Origin: Rhizomicrobium sp.
GTDB lineage: Bacteria; Pseudomonadota; Alphaproteobacteria; Micropepsales; Micropepsaceae
Length of the DNA stretch: 64,000 nt
Direction: 5' to 3'
Assembly: GCA_037200985.1 (NCBI GenBank)
Contig: JBBCGJ010000001.1
Coordinates: forward strand, 3,820,756 to 3,884,755
Shown: one piece after another, positions 57,621-64,000 of the stretch
How the letters are laid out: each line of letters starts with the position of its first letter
How positions within the stretch are numbered: the stretch's first letter is position 1
The notes under the pieces: model-generated
Databases searched by the model: none
What the model was told of the DNA's origin: nothing
What the model saw: only the letters and a program-made list of their open reading frames with translations
Made by a program: the position numbers and the translations under genes

Positions 57621-58622
57621 ATGATGCGTAGGATCGGCGCAGTCGCCGCTTTGGCTTCGGCCGCACTGGCACCCGCGGCGCTCGCCGACGACAGTTCGGC
57701 GATGCTGGGCGCCGGCGGCATCGTGCTGACCAAGAGCGCCGATATCCGCATGGCGGTCGAGGATCTGTTCCTGAGCCCCACGGCGGTCAAGGTGCACTAC
57801 GTTTTCGCCAATGACAGCGCCAACGACATCGACACCATCGTCGCCTTTCCCCTGCCGGACATCGACAATTACGAATATTCCGAATCCCCCATCGGCACGA
57901 CGCTCGATACCACGCCGAATTTCGTCGGCTTCAAGCTCCTGATCGACGGCAAGCCGGTCGCCGCGACGGCGGAGGTGCGCGCCATCCAGGACGGGCGGGA
58001 CGTGACGGCGCAGGTGCTGGCCGCCGGCGCGCCGCTCGATGTCGTGATCGGCGGCGGCTACGACAAGCTGCAGAAGCTGTCCAAGAGCGCGCGCGCCAGC
58101 CTGATCAAACAGGGCCTGCTCGAAGGCGACGACAGCTACACCCACGCCAAATGGACGACGACGACCAAATACTGGTGGAAAATGCACTTCCCGGCCCATG
58201 GCACGGTGAGCGTCGACCACACCTATCAGCCGGTGACCGGCCAAACCTTCTTCACGACCTATGCGCTGAGCGACAAGGAGCAGTGGAGCGACTATGCCAA
58301 GAATTACTGCATCGACGCGTCGACGCGCGCGACGATCGCCGGCGGTTTTGCCGCGATGAAGAAGGCGACCGGCAATGACGGACTGTTCAACCAGTACACC
58401 ACGCAATTCGTCATCAAGACCGCCAACAACTGGAAGGGCCCGATCGGGCGTTTCCACCTGACGCTCGACAAGCTGAAGCCCTCGAACATCCTGTCGCTGT
58501 GCTGGGCCGGCAATCTCGCCAAGACCGGCGCGACGCGGTTCGAATCGACGCTGACGGATTTCGCGCCCAAGGCGGACATCAAGTTCCTGGTGCTGGAGCT
58601 GCCGGCGCCGGGGCAGCAATAG
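57621..58622 (+). CDS. DUF4424-like exported protein
   Basis: 333-residue protein with a signal peptide (RRIGAVAALASAALAPAALADDSS) and a mature part starting MLGAGGIVLTKSADIRMAVEDLFLSPTAVKVHYVFAN, with many aromatic and beta-rich segments (TTTKYWWKMHFPAHGTVSVDHTYQPVTG, CWAGNL). This is the DUF4424 pattern; function unknown, location periplasmic. Confidence 0.8.
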   Translation: MMRRIGAVAALASAALAPAALADDSSAMLGAGGIVLTKSADIRMAVEDLFLSPTAVKVHYVFANDSANDIDTIVAFPLPDIDNYEYSESPIGTTLDTTPNFVGFKLLIDGKPVAATAEVRAIQDGRDVTAQVLAAGAPLDVVIGGGYDKLQKLSKSARASLIKQGLLEGDDSYTHAKWTTTTKYWWKMHFPAHGTVSVDHTYQPVTGQTFFTTYALSDKEQWSDYAKNYCIDASTRATIAGGFAAMKKATGNDGLFNQYTTQFVIKTANNWKGPIGRFHLTLDKLKPSNILSLCWAGNLAKTGATRFESTLTDFAPKADIKFLVLELPAPGQQ

Positions 58623-58626
58623 GATT

Positions 58627-58649
58627 TACCCTCCCTCAAGGGGAGGGTA
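58627..58649. terminator. Hairpin after DUF4424 gene
   Basis: TACCCTCCC-TCAAG-GGGAGGGTA, a perfect 9-bp stem between convergent genes ending at 58622 and 58672. Confidence 0.6.
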
Positions 58650-58671
58650 GGCGGAAGGCCGTATTCGGGAC

Positions 58672-58782
58672 CTACTGCTTCTTGAACATCGCGCGCAGGG
58701 CGCGGCGGAGGAATTCCGGCAGCAGGGGCGTGCTCGGGTGCGGCTCGTAAGCAGCGCGATTCGGAACCAGCAATCCCAGCAT
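58672..58782 (-). CDS. Small protein of 36 residues
   Basis: Short frame MLGLLVPNRAAYEPHPSTP then LLPEFLRRALRAMFKKQ, whose end is an amphipathic basic helix. A strong GAGGAG lies about 6 bases before the ATG. A perfect CtrA-type TTAA-N7-TTAA site is 99 bases upstream (58881-58895). No known family; the ribosome-binding site and upstream motif are the support. Confidence 0.5.
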   Translation of the reverse strand: MLGLLVPNRAAYEPHPSTPLLPEFLRRALRAMFKKQ

Positions 58783-58880
58783 CGAAAGCTCCTCATAGAG
58801 AGCATTAGCGACGTACACGGATTATGTGACAGTTTGCCTGTCGGCTTACGCTGTCAAGCGTCCACGATGCGGAAAAGTGG

Positions 58881-58895
58881 TTAACCGGTCGTTAA
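58881..58895. promoter_or_regulatory. CtrA-type site TTAA-N7-TTAA
   Basis: TTAACCGGTCGTTAA fits the full CtrA consensus of alphaproteobacteria. It lies upstream of the 36-residue small gene on the minus strand, the only gene it could serve as a promoter element. Confidence 0.55.
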
Positions 58896-58934
58896 GGCTT
58901 CGGCTCGATGCGCCTATCGCGCGCCCGGCGCGCC

Positions 58935-59201
58935 TCAACGCACGTAATGCGTCAGCCGCTCGCCCCAGGAATCGAGCAGCCCGCCGGCGCAGGCGCCGGT
59001 CGACATCTGGCTGGTCTCGACCCGCGTCCACGGCTCGGCCGCGACGCCGGCGTGCGAGCGGCGCGCCCGCTCCACCGCCAGCGCCCGGCAGGGATCGGCC
59101 TGGCCATAGGCGGCGAACAGCGAGCCGAAGGCGAAGAACAGCACGCCGAACAGCACCAGGAGCCCGGCGCGCAGCCGGGGCGTGCGCAACAGCGCGCTCA
59201 C
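58935..59201 (-). CDS. Small single-helix membrane protein (88 residues)
   Basis: Starts at GTG 59201, overlapping the lipoprotein stop (GTGA). One N-terminal helix (LRAGLLVLFGVLFFAFGSLFAAYG) then a soluble, probably periplasmic tail with two cysteines. No family recognised. Coupled to the lipoprotein gene, so they probably act together. Confidence 0.6.
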   Translation of the reverse strand: MSALLRTPRLRAGLLVLFGVLFFAFGSLFAAYGQADPCRALAVERARRSHAGVAAEPWTRVETSQMSTGACAGGLLDSWGERLTHYVR

Positions 59202-59521
59202 GGATTGGGTCTCTGGTCGGGCAGGTCGCTGGAATTGGGATTGCTGCTGCGATTGTACTGGTTGTTGCACAGCGCATAGCCGGAGCCCCAGCCGGAGCGA
59301 TAGGGCTGCGAGGTGGCGTAGAGCGACTCGTCGCGGATCTTGTCGCCGCGATAATTGGTGCCGCGCGAATTGGCGCTGGCGCAGCCGTCCGAATAGCCGG
59401 CCTGGAAGGACGGGTCGTTGCGCATGGCGCGATCGCGCTTGCTCTCGAAGAAGATGCAGCCGGTGAGGGCGAAGGCGAGCGCGATCGCGGCGGCCCGGCG
59501 AAGGATGGTTCCATGGGTCAT
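59198..59521 (-). CDS. Lipoprotein (107 residues)
   Basis: Signal sequence RRAAAIALAFALTGC with a lipobox Cys21; the mature part (FESKRDRAMRNDPSFQAGYSDGCASANSRGTNYRGDKIRDESLYATSQPYRSGWGSGYALCNNQ) is Asn/Ser/Gly/Tyr-rich with two cysteines. Resembles small alphaproteobacterial lipoproteins with an FxxGYxDGC motif. The leader side has a CtrA-type site at 59572-59586. Confidence 0.75.
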   Translation of the reverse strand: MTHGTILRRAAAIALAFALTGCIFFESKRDRAMRNDPSFQAGYSDGCASANSRGTNYRGDKIRDESLYATSQPYRSGWGSGYALCNNQYNRSSNPNSSDLPDQRPNP

Positions 59522-59571
59522 GCGCCAGTGTACCAGCCCCGCACGGCATCCGAAACTCGCCCGCGCCCCAC

Positions 59572-59586
59572 TTAACCGCAGTTTAA
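59572..59586. promoter_or_regulatory. CtrA-type site TTAA-N7-TTAA between divergent genes
   Basis: TTAACCGCAGTTTAA fits the CtrA consensus exactly. It lies 51 bases before the lipoprotein start on one side and 40 bases before the receiver-like gene on the other, so it could control either or both. Confidence 0.6.
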
Positions 59587-59625
59587 CGCGTCCTCGGTCA
59601 TCCTTGGGCGTTGGGAACGGTGAAC

Positions 59626-60180
59626 ATGATCGGATCGGCGGATCTTCGCAATCTGCACGTGCTGCTCGTCGGCGGTCGGCCGGCCAGCATTCAAATCCTG
59701 CGCACGGCCTTCGGCCTTCTGGGCATGAAGCAGGTCACGGTGATCGGCGAGTCGGCGCGCGCCATCGAGACTCTGCGCGCCCAGACCTTCGACGCGATCT
59801 TCTGCGACGCCGGCGCCGAGCCGTACAAGAACATGAGCTTCCCCGCCGCGGCGCGCCGCGCCAACGGCATCCTCAATCCGATGGCGCCGCTGTTCGTCAT
59901 CTACACCAATGCGCGCCAGCGCCAGGTCGAGCAGGCGCGCGACGTCGGCGTCACCGACGTGCTCACCCATCCGGTCAGCGCCTCGACCATCGCGCGCAAG
60001 CTCGAAGCCGCGATCGTGGCGCCGCGCCCCTTCATCGCCGCGCCGACCTTCTTCGGCCCCGACCGCCGCGCGCGGCGCGGCACGACGACCTGGAGCGGCG
60101 ACGAGCGGCGCAAGCGCACCGCCAAGAAGACCAAGGTCTCGGTCGCCGAAGCGCCCGGCGCCGACACGACGTTCGTCTAG
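59626..60180 (+). CDS. Degenerate response-regulator receiver protein
   Basis: 184-residue protein with a CheY-like fold over residues 8-125. The phospho-acceptor position is kept (Asp61 in FDAIFCDAG), but the acidic pair near the N-terminus is replaced (LLVGGRP) and the conserved lysine region reads LTHPVS (His115) instead of KP. So phosphorylation may be lost or altered. The C-terminal tail (FFGPDRRARRG...SGDERRKR) is a basic motif seen in alphaproteobacterial receiver proteins. Start at 59626 preferred over TTG 59611. Confidence 0.75.
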   Translation: MIGSADLRNLHVLLVGGRPASIQILRTAFGLLGMKQVTVIGESARAIETLRAQTFDAIFCDAGAEPYKNMSFPAAARRANGILNPMAPLFVIYTNARQRQVEQARDVGVTDVLTHPVSASTIARKLEAAIVAPRPFIAAPTFFGPDRRARRGTTTWSGDERRKRTAKKTKVSVAEAPGADTTFV

Positions 60181-60320
60181 CTGCCGCTGGGACCACCCTC
60201 CCAAATCCGATTTCGCTCCCACAACCGGGAATAGTCCGTGCGCGGAACATTGCCCGGCGTCGACCCCTCCCGCCGGACCCCGTCGGCGGCCACAAACGGC
60301 GCGGTTCGGGTAGGCCGGGG

Positions 60321-60329
60321 TGTGGATAA
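60321..60329 (-). promoter_or_regulatory. Perfect DnaA box (TTATCCACA on minus strand)
   Basis: TGTGGATAA is the exact consensus DnaA box in reverse. Weaker copies follow at 60383-60391 (TTATCCAAC) and 60402-60410 (GTAGGATAA). They lie 60-150 bases before a DnaA-domain-IV gene, in an intergenic region (60181-60472) with no other gene. Confidence 0.6.
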
Positions 60330-60472
60330 CTCGGCCGGAATCGGGATATTTTCCCGGGATTTTCTAGTATAAGTTGTATTTCTTATCCAACACACCCAGA
60401 AGTAGGATAATCTTCCTCCGAAGGCCGTCCTGAAGGAGGCGCGGCCATATCGGCAAAAACAGGGGTGTTTTC

Positions 60473-60817
60473 ATGGATTCGTTCTACCGCAATGACAAAA
60501 GGCCCGGCGCGCTCGCGCCGCTGCACGCCGGCATGATCCAGATCGTCGTCGCCCACGCCTATGGCGTGACGCTCGACGACCTGCGCTCGCCGTCGCGCGT
60601 CGGCCATGTCGCGCTCGCGCGCCAGGTCGCGATGTATCTCGCGCATATCGTGTTCTCGATGAGCATGACGGAGGTCGGCCGCGGCTTCGGCCGCGACCGC
60701 TCCACCGCCTGCCACGCCATCCAGCGCGTCGAGGCGATGCGCGACGATCCGGAGCTCAACCGGACCCTGGGCTGGCTCGAAGCGACCTTGCGCGTCGTCG
60801 CGGAGAAGCGGCCGTGA
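60473..60817 (+). CDS. DnaA domain IV-like DNA-binding protein
   Basis: 114-residue protein consisting of the DnaA C-terminal DNA-binding domain only: IVVAHAYGVTLDDLRSPSRVGHVALARQVAMYLAHIVFSMSMTEVGRGFGRDRSTACHAIQRVEAMRDD, where DRSTACHA corresponds to the DnaA signature (DHTTVLHA-like). There is no AAA+ domain. It may bind DnaA boxes, including those just upstream. Overlaps the DUF6456 gene (GTGA). Confidence 0.85.
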   Translation: MDSFYRNDKRPGALAPLHAGMIQIVVAHAYGVTLDDLRSPSRVGHVALARQVAMYLAHIVFSMSMTEVGRGFGRDRSTACHAIQRVEAMRDDPELNRTLGWLEATLRVVAEKRP

Positions 60818-61608
60818 GCGCGCAAGGCGAGGTCGAGCGCGAGGCGCGCCGCATCTTCCGCAAGCTGGCGGCGCCGGGCGCGCATCTTGTCCCGCAAGGG
60901 ACCGATGCATTCCGGCTCGTCAGCCGCGACGAGCTCCATGCCGCGCGCGTCGCGCCGCTCAGCGCCGCGACGGTGGAGGCGTTCGCGCGCCAGGGCTGGA
61001 TCCGGCGCGCCGGCGCGGCCAGAACCTATGTGCTCAGCGACGCCGGCAAGGGCTGGCTGGAGCGCGCGGGCGCCACAGGCGATCCGTTCGAGGAACAGCA
61101 CCAGCTTCGCCGCACGCGGCTCGTCAAGGACGCGCGCGGCGTCGAGCGCCGCGTGACGGTGGACGAGGGCGAGTCGCCGCTGGCGCGGCTGAAGCAGCGC
61201 GGCCTGGTCGACGGGGCGCAGTTCGACGCGGGCGAAAAGCTCCGGCGCGACTTCACGCTGGCCCAGCTCATGCCGCGCCTCGGCGTCGACTATTCCGCGG
61301 CGGTGGCGATGGGCAAGCGCGGCCAGAAGAACGAGGCCGAGTTCACCGACATGGTGGTGGCGGCGAAGCAGCGCTTCGCCAACGCGATGCGCGCGGTCGG
61401 GCCGGGGCTGTCGGACCTTCTGTTCGACGTCTGCTGCCATCTGCGCGGGCTGGAAGAGGCCGAACGCGCCAATGCCTGGCCGAGCCGCTCGGCGCGCGTG
61501 GTGCTCGGCCTGGCGCTGGATCGGCTCGCCGATCACTACGGCCTGCGCGGCCAGACCCGCGCGCGGATGCGCGCCTGGGCGATGGAGGGGGAAAAAAGCG
61601 AGATCTAA
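60814..61608 (+). CDS. DUF6456 protein
   Basis: 264-residue protein starting at GTG 60814. The N-terminal part looks like a winged helix (TVEAFARQGWIRRAGAARTYVLSDAGKGWLER), and the C-terminal half (RDFTLAQLMPRLGVDYSAAV...LLFDVCCHLRGLEEAERANAWPSRSARVVLGLALDRLADHYGL) is the DUF6456 domain common next to DnaA-IV proteins in alphaproteobacteria. Probably a DNA-binding regulator; function unknown. Confidence 0.82.
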   Translation: MSAQGEVEREARRIFRKLAAPGAHLVPQGTDAFRLVSRDELHAARVAPLSAATVEAFARQGWIRRAGAARTYVLSDAGKGWLERAGATGDPFEEQHQLRRTRLVKDARGVERRVTVDEGESPLARLKQRGLVDGAQFDAGEKLRRDFTLAQLMPRLGVDYSAAVAMGKRGQKNEAEFTDMVVAAKQRFANAMRAVGPGLSDLLFDVCCHLRGLEEAERANAWPSRSARVVLGLALDRLADHYGLRGQTRARMRAWAMEGEKSEI

Positions 61609-61624
61609 TCCTCGCTCTTTTTTT
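61592..61624 (+). terminator. Intrinsic terminator of DUF6456 gene
   Basis: AAAAAAGCGAG-ATCTAATC-CTCGCTCTTTTTTT: a 5-bp GC stem with flanking A run and T run, overlapping the stop codon. The symmetrical A/T flanks could also end the convergent toxin transcript. Confidence 0.75.
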
Positions 61625-62270
61625 CCTCCGCGATGTCCGCTCCTGTGCCTTGATCGTATGCACCAACCATCGAGTGACCGGCATTGCCCAGTTCGGAAAA
61701 CGGCCCTCATGGACGATTTGCCGATACCTGTTTTCAATCCTTTCAATTTCAAGGAAAGGCACCAACCTGGCGTGTTCCACGATGGATTTTCGATACGAAT
61801 TATCGAAAAGGACAGTTTTCTCGCAAAGACCTATTGCGGCAGGCAAGAGCGCCAGCGATCGGTGATAGCGTTGCTTGATGCGATCCACCGGAACATCGTG
61901 GCCGCCAAGATCGACCCGCTGGGCTACACGCTCGACGTTCAACTCCGGCGAATCAGTGGCGATAAAGTACAGGACATTTCGAAATCCGTTCCGCTGCGCC
62001 TCGGCAAGAACGTCGATCTTGGAGGAGTGCGATGACCGTTTCGAACGAGAAGTCCCGCTTGTCTCGAATGCATTCGGCTCTCAATTCGTCCGCGATCGTC
62101 TGAGCGCTTGCGACACGCTTGTCATAAGCGCCTGTCAATTCGGCAGCGATGTCGTCGGGATTGATATACCGACCGAGATCAAGGCCCTCGGCGATCAATT
62201 GCTTCGTGAGAGTGGATTTCCCCGACCCATTCGGGCCGGCAATCATGAGCAGAAACGGCGCTTCGCTCAC
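61625..62270 (-). pseudogene. Zeta-like toxin kinase, frameshifted
   Basis: From GTG 62270 the frame reads APFLLMIAGPNGSGKSTLTKQLI (P-loop), YINPDDIAAEL and KRDFSFETVIA, then shifts. The continuation (KIDVLAEAQRNGFRNVLYFIATDSPELNVERVAQRVDLGGHDVP..RIKQRYHRSLALLPAAI) is in another frame. The shift lies near 62018-62026, where ETV-ATCGCAC would read ETV-M-S-H if two bases (TG) were restored. The second frame also lacks a stop before the neighbouring terminator. So the toxin is probably inactive, unless this is a read error. Zeta toxins phosphorylate UDP-N-acetylglucosamine-type substrates. Confidence 0.7.
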
Positions 62271-62479
62271 GCGACCTTGGATTTGTCTTGGCGCAGACTC
62301 TTTCGTCCAGTGTAGACCTTCCTACGCGGCGTTAGATCTGGAAGAGCCCGGGGCAATTCACCCTCAAGCGCGGCAGGAACGATGCCCTTCGCGCGGGCGA
62401 TTTCGTCTGCGCCTTTCGCTGCCCGGTCAGCAATGACGGCCAATTCTTCAACCGTGAGGGATATGGGCGTCTTACGCAT
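62267..62479 (-). CDS. Antitoxin-like small protein upstream of zeta toxin
   Basis: 70-residue protein (KTPISLTVEELAVIADRAAKGADEIARAKGIVPAALEGELPRALPD, basic tail) overlapping the zeta toxin start by four bases. Such short helical proteins precede chromosomal zeta toxins. With the toxin broken it may be an orphan antitoxin. Confidence 0.6.
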   Translation of the reverse strand: MRKTPISLTVEELAVIADRAAKGADEIARAKGIVPAALEGELPRALPDLTPRRKVYTGRKSLRQDKSKVA

Positions 62480-62519
62480 GCAAACGCTATAACTCAGTGC
62501 AGAATTGAAGCAATTCTTT

Positions 62520-62996
62520 TCAAGGGAATTCTCGCAGCCGCATCAAATACTTATGCGTCCCGTCCAGCACCAGTTCGCTTTTCTGGTTGTGCACGGTGGC
62601 GCGCATCGCGACGATGCCGGTGGTCTTCTGGCGCACCAGCTCGGCGACGGTCAGCGCCGGATAGAGCGTGTCGCCGGCAAAGACGCCTTTGAGGAATTTC
62701 GCGTTCACCTCGATGAAGCCGATCAGCGTCTCGCCGACGACATGCGGGAACAGCCCGGCGCCGGCGGCGGTGAAGCCGAGGACCTGGAGCCCATGGGCGA
62801 GCGGCGCGGGATAGCCCAGCCGCCTGCAGTATTCGACGTCGTAATGGATCGGATGATTGTCCAGGCTCACCGTCTGGAAGGCGGCGAAATTCGCCTCGGT
62901 CAGGGTGCGCGAGGGCAGGGCGAACACCTCGCCGATCGCGAGTTCGTCGAAGCCGCGCAGCGCGACGAGGCGGTGCTCTTTGGGATCGAAGCTCAT
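62520..62996 (-). CDS. MaoC-like hotdog-fold dehydratase
   Basis: 158-residue MaoC/R-hydratase family protein: FDELAIGEVFALPSRTLTEANFAAFQTVSLDNHPIHYDVEYCRRLGYPAPLAHGLQVLG contains the hydratase motif (D...N.H.D with G...AHG). Acts on enoyl- or hydroxyacyl-CoA thioesters, e.g. in catabolism of branched acids. Stands alone. Confidence 0.87.
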   Translation of the reverse strand: MSFDPKEHRLVALRGFDELAIGEVFALPSRTLTEANFAAFQTVSLDNHPIHYDVEYCRRLGYPAPLAHGLQVLGFTAAGAGLFPHVVGETLIGFIEVNAKFLKGVFAGDTLYPALTVAELVRQKTTGIVAMRATVHNQKSELVLDGTHKYLMRLREFP

Positions 62997-63054
62997 GGCG
63001 GTGTTCTAGCGCGGCGCGCGGGGCGGGTCGATCCGACCTTACGCCGGGACGCGG

Positions 63055-63324
63055 CTAATGCACCTTCGTCCGGTTCGCCTCGATATCGGCGCGCACCTGG
63101 TCGAGCGAGCGCACCGCATAGGCCTGGAAACCGTCGAGGACGGAAAGGCCGCCGGCGCAGGCCTCCTTGTGCTGGGCGCAGGCATCCTGCACGTCGGTCG
63201 ACTGGATCAGCGAAGCGATGGAGGCGGGCGAGACCGCCACGCCCGGCCGGCCGAAGCCGAGATCCGGCTCGCGCGGCATGAGAAACGAGACCAGTCCGAT
63301 CCAGAAGATCGCGCGCATGATCAT
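63055..63324 (-). CDS. DUF5330-like exported protein (89 residues)
   Basis: Short N-terminal hydrophobic segment (MRAIFWIGLVSFLMP) followed by VSPASIASLIQSTDVQDACAQHKEACAGGLSVLDGFQAYAVRSLDQVRADI. The Cys pair and Phe/Tyr pattern match small DUF5330-type proteins of alphaproteobacteria (moderate confidence). Role unknown. Confidence 0.6.
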   Translation of the reverse strand: MIMRAIFWIGLVSFLMPREPDLGFGRPGVAVSPASIASLIQSTDVQDACAQHKEACAGGLSVLDGFQAYAVRSLDQVRADIEANRTKVH

Positions 63325-63748
63325 GAGACACCCTTCAAGGCTTACCCGCCTTCATGCAGCGATCATGCGCGGGCCGCTTTAGGGGGACCTGAAACGTTTC
63401 GGTAAAGTTCGAGACAATCCGGTTAATTCAGGGCCTTAGGCCGAAACTTGCAAAAAATTCTCTGCCGGTTTCGCGCAAATAAGACTCAAGCTTTGCGCCA
63501 GTTCGAGACGAATTTTGTTCGACTTCGACACAAGTTTTGCGCGTCCTTGATTCAAGTTTGAATCGAATCCTCGCGTGAAGGCCCCCGCGTGATAGTTCCG
63601 GGCAGACAAGGGGATGCGCGCTTGTCCGAGATACTGTCTCTCGACGCGGCCGCGCAGTTGCGGCGCTTGCCGGCGACGGCGATGCCGGCGGGCGTCATGC
63701 CGCAAGGACGTCCGGTCGGCGTGCAGCTCATCGGGCCGTGCGGCGGCG
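63325..63748. other. Intergenic region with repeats and an amidase remnant
   Basis: More than 400 bases without an intact gene. 63400-63570 is AT-richer and holds CAAGCTTTGCGC (63487-63498) and CAAGTTTTGCGC (63531-63542), 44 bases apart, and a palindrome GATTCAA-GT-TTGAATC (63549-63564). The right part carries a coding remnant (63622-63747). Confidence 0.5.
63622..63747 (+). pseudogene. Amidase C-terminal remnant
   Basis: The frame reads ILSLDAAAQLRRLPATAMPAGVMPQGRPVGVQLIGP, which matches the late region of amidase-signature enzymes (LPA..VPAG....LPVGVQLIG). The start, catalytic Ser/Lys region and end are all missing. A deletion scar next to the histidine kinase gene. Confidence 0.5.
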
Positions 63749-64000
63749 TTATCCCGCCGCCGGCAGATCGATCGTCGCGGTGAAGCCCAGGCCGGGAGCG
63801 CTCTCGACGGCGAGAAGGCCGCCATGCAGTTCGGCGAAGGCCTTCACCAGCGTCAGGCCCAGCCCCGCGCCGGCCGCATGATCGGTCGTGGCGCGCCCGA
63901 CCTGCTCGAAGGGCTCAAGGATGCGGGCGAGGTCTTCCGCCGCGACGCCCGGGCCGTTGTCGCGGACGCTCAGGCAGACGCGCCCGCCTTCCGCCCGCGC
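63749..64000 (-). CDS. Sensor histidine kinase, C-terminal end (partial)
   Basis: Last 83 residues of a histidine kinase ATPase domain; the gene continues beyond the window. It shows the G1 box VRDNGPGVAAEDLARILEPFEQVGRA and the G2 box AGAGLGLTLVKAFAELHGG, ending GFTATIDLP. Sensor and partner regulator are not visible. Confidence 0.88.
   Translation of the reverse strand, partial: ARAEGGRVCLSVRDNGPGVAAEDLARILEPFEQVGRATTDHAAGAGLGLTLVKAFAELHGGLLAVESAPGLGFTATIDLPAAG

Overview
This 64 kb window is GC-rich, gene-dense chromosomal DNA with the look of a free-living alphaproteobacterium. Support for that comes from exact TTAA-N7-TTAA sites (the CtrA consensus), a DnaA-domain-IV protein next to a DUF6456 protein, bacterial MlaA, paired acyl-CoA dehydrogenases with a thiolase, and a uronate pathway using mannonate dehydratase of the ManD type. 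A Micropepsales/Rhizomicrobium-like or Caulobacterales-like host is plausible, but I cannot fix the genus. No rRNA, tRNA, CRISPR array or complete insertion sequence was seen.

Layout. 1-6.1 kb: end of a two-permease RND efflux operon, MlaA lipoprotein, and a molybdopterin oxidoreductase with its cytochrome b partner. 6.2-7.8 kb: alpha/beta hydrolase and a frameshifted SDR. 8.0-14.8 kb: a tightly overlapped uronate operon (Eda, KdgK, UxaC, ManD, GH31 glycosidase) behind a LacI-type operator. 14.8-18.3 kb: thiolase plus two acyl-CoA dehydrogenases. 18.4-22.3 kb: PhoD, a Cys/Met-metabolism PLP enzyme, thymidine kinase. 22.3-24.8 kb: two copies of a cold-shock cassette (long leader, csp, small Lys/Arg-rich protein) flanking three small genes, one RMF/CrpP-like. 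24.9-25.8 kb: ArsC and a DUF2277 gene split by a 33-bp palindromic insert. 25.9-27.9 kb: a lower-GC island with a BglII-like endonuclease, an MT-A70 methyltransferase and a nucleotide-sensing-like protein with a winged helix. 28-35.8 kb: PAS protein, UvrB with an unusual insertion, an orphan RiPP-type radical SAM enzyme, YqhA-like protein, GST and WYL regulator. 36-40.5 kb: HTH paralogs, secreted and membrane proteins, GST. 40.6-43.8 kb: bioA divergent from bioFD. 43.8-50 kb: metallo-hydrolase, acyl-CoA synthetase, proline iminopeptidase-like hydrolase, omega-transaminase. 50-57.5 kb: S41 peptidase, ParDE-like TA pair, SodB, rhomboid protease, MarR and MerR regulators, Phd/PIN TA pair, enoyl-CoA hydratase. 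57.6-64 kb: DUF4424 protein, a 36-residue small protein, lipoprotein, degenerate receiver protein, DnaA-IV/DUF6456 pair, broken zeta toxin, MaoC dehydratase, and the C-terminus of a histidine kinase running off the window.

The strongest leads are the duplicated cold-shock cassette, whose two promoters and a 36-nt leader element are almost identical, and the small defence island. Several genes are broken (SDR, DUF2277, zeta toxin, an amidase remnant, perhaps a small secreted protein). Short frameshifts could be real decay or assembly error and need raw-read checking.
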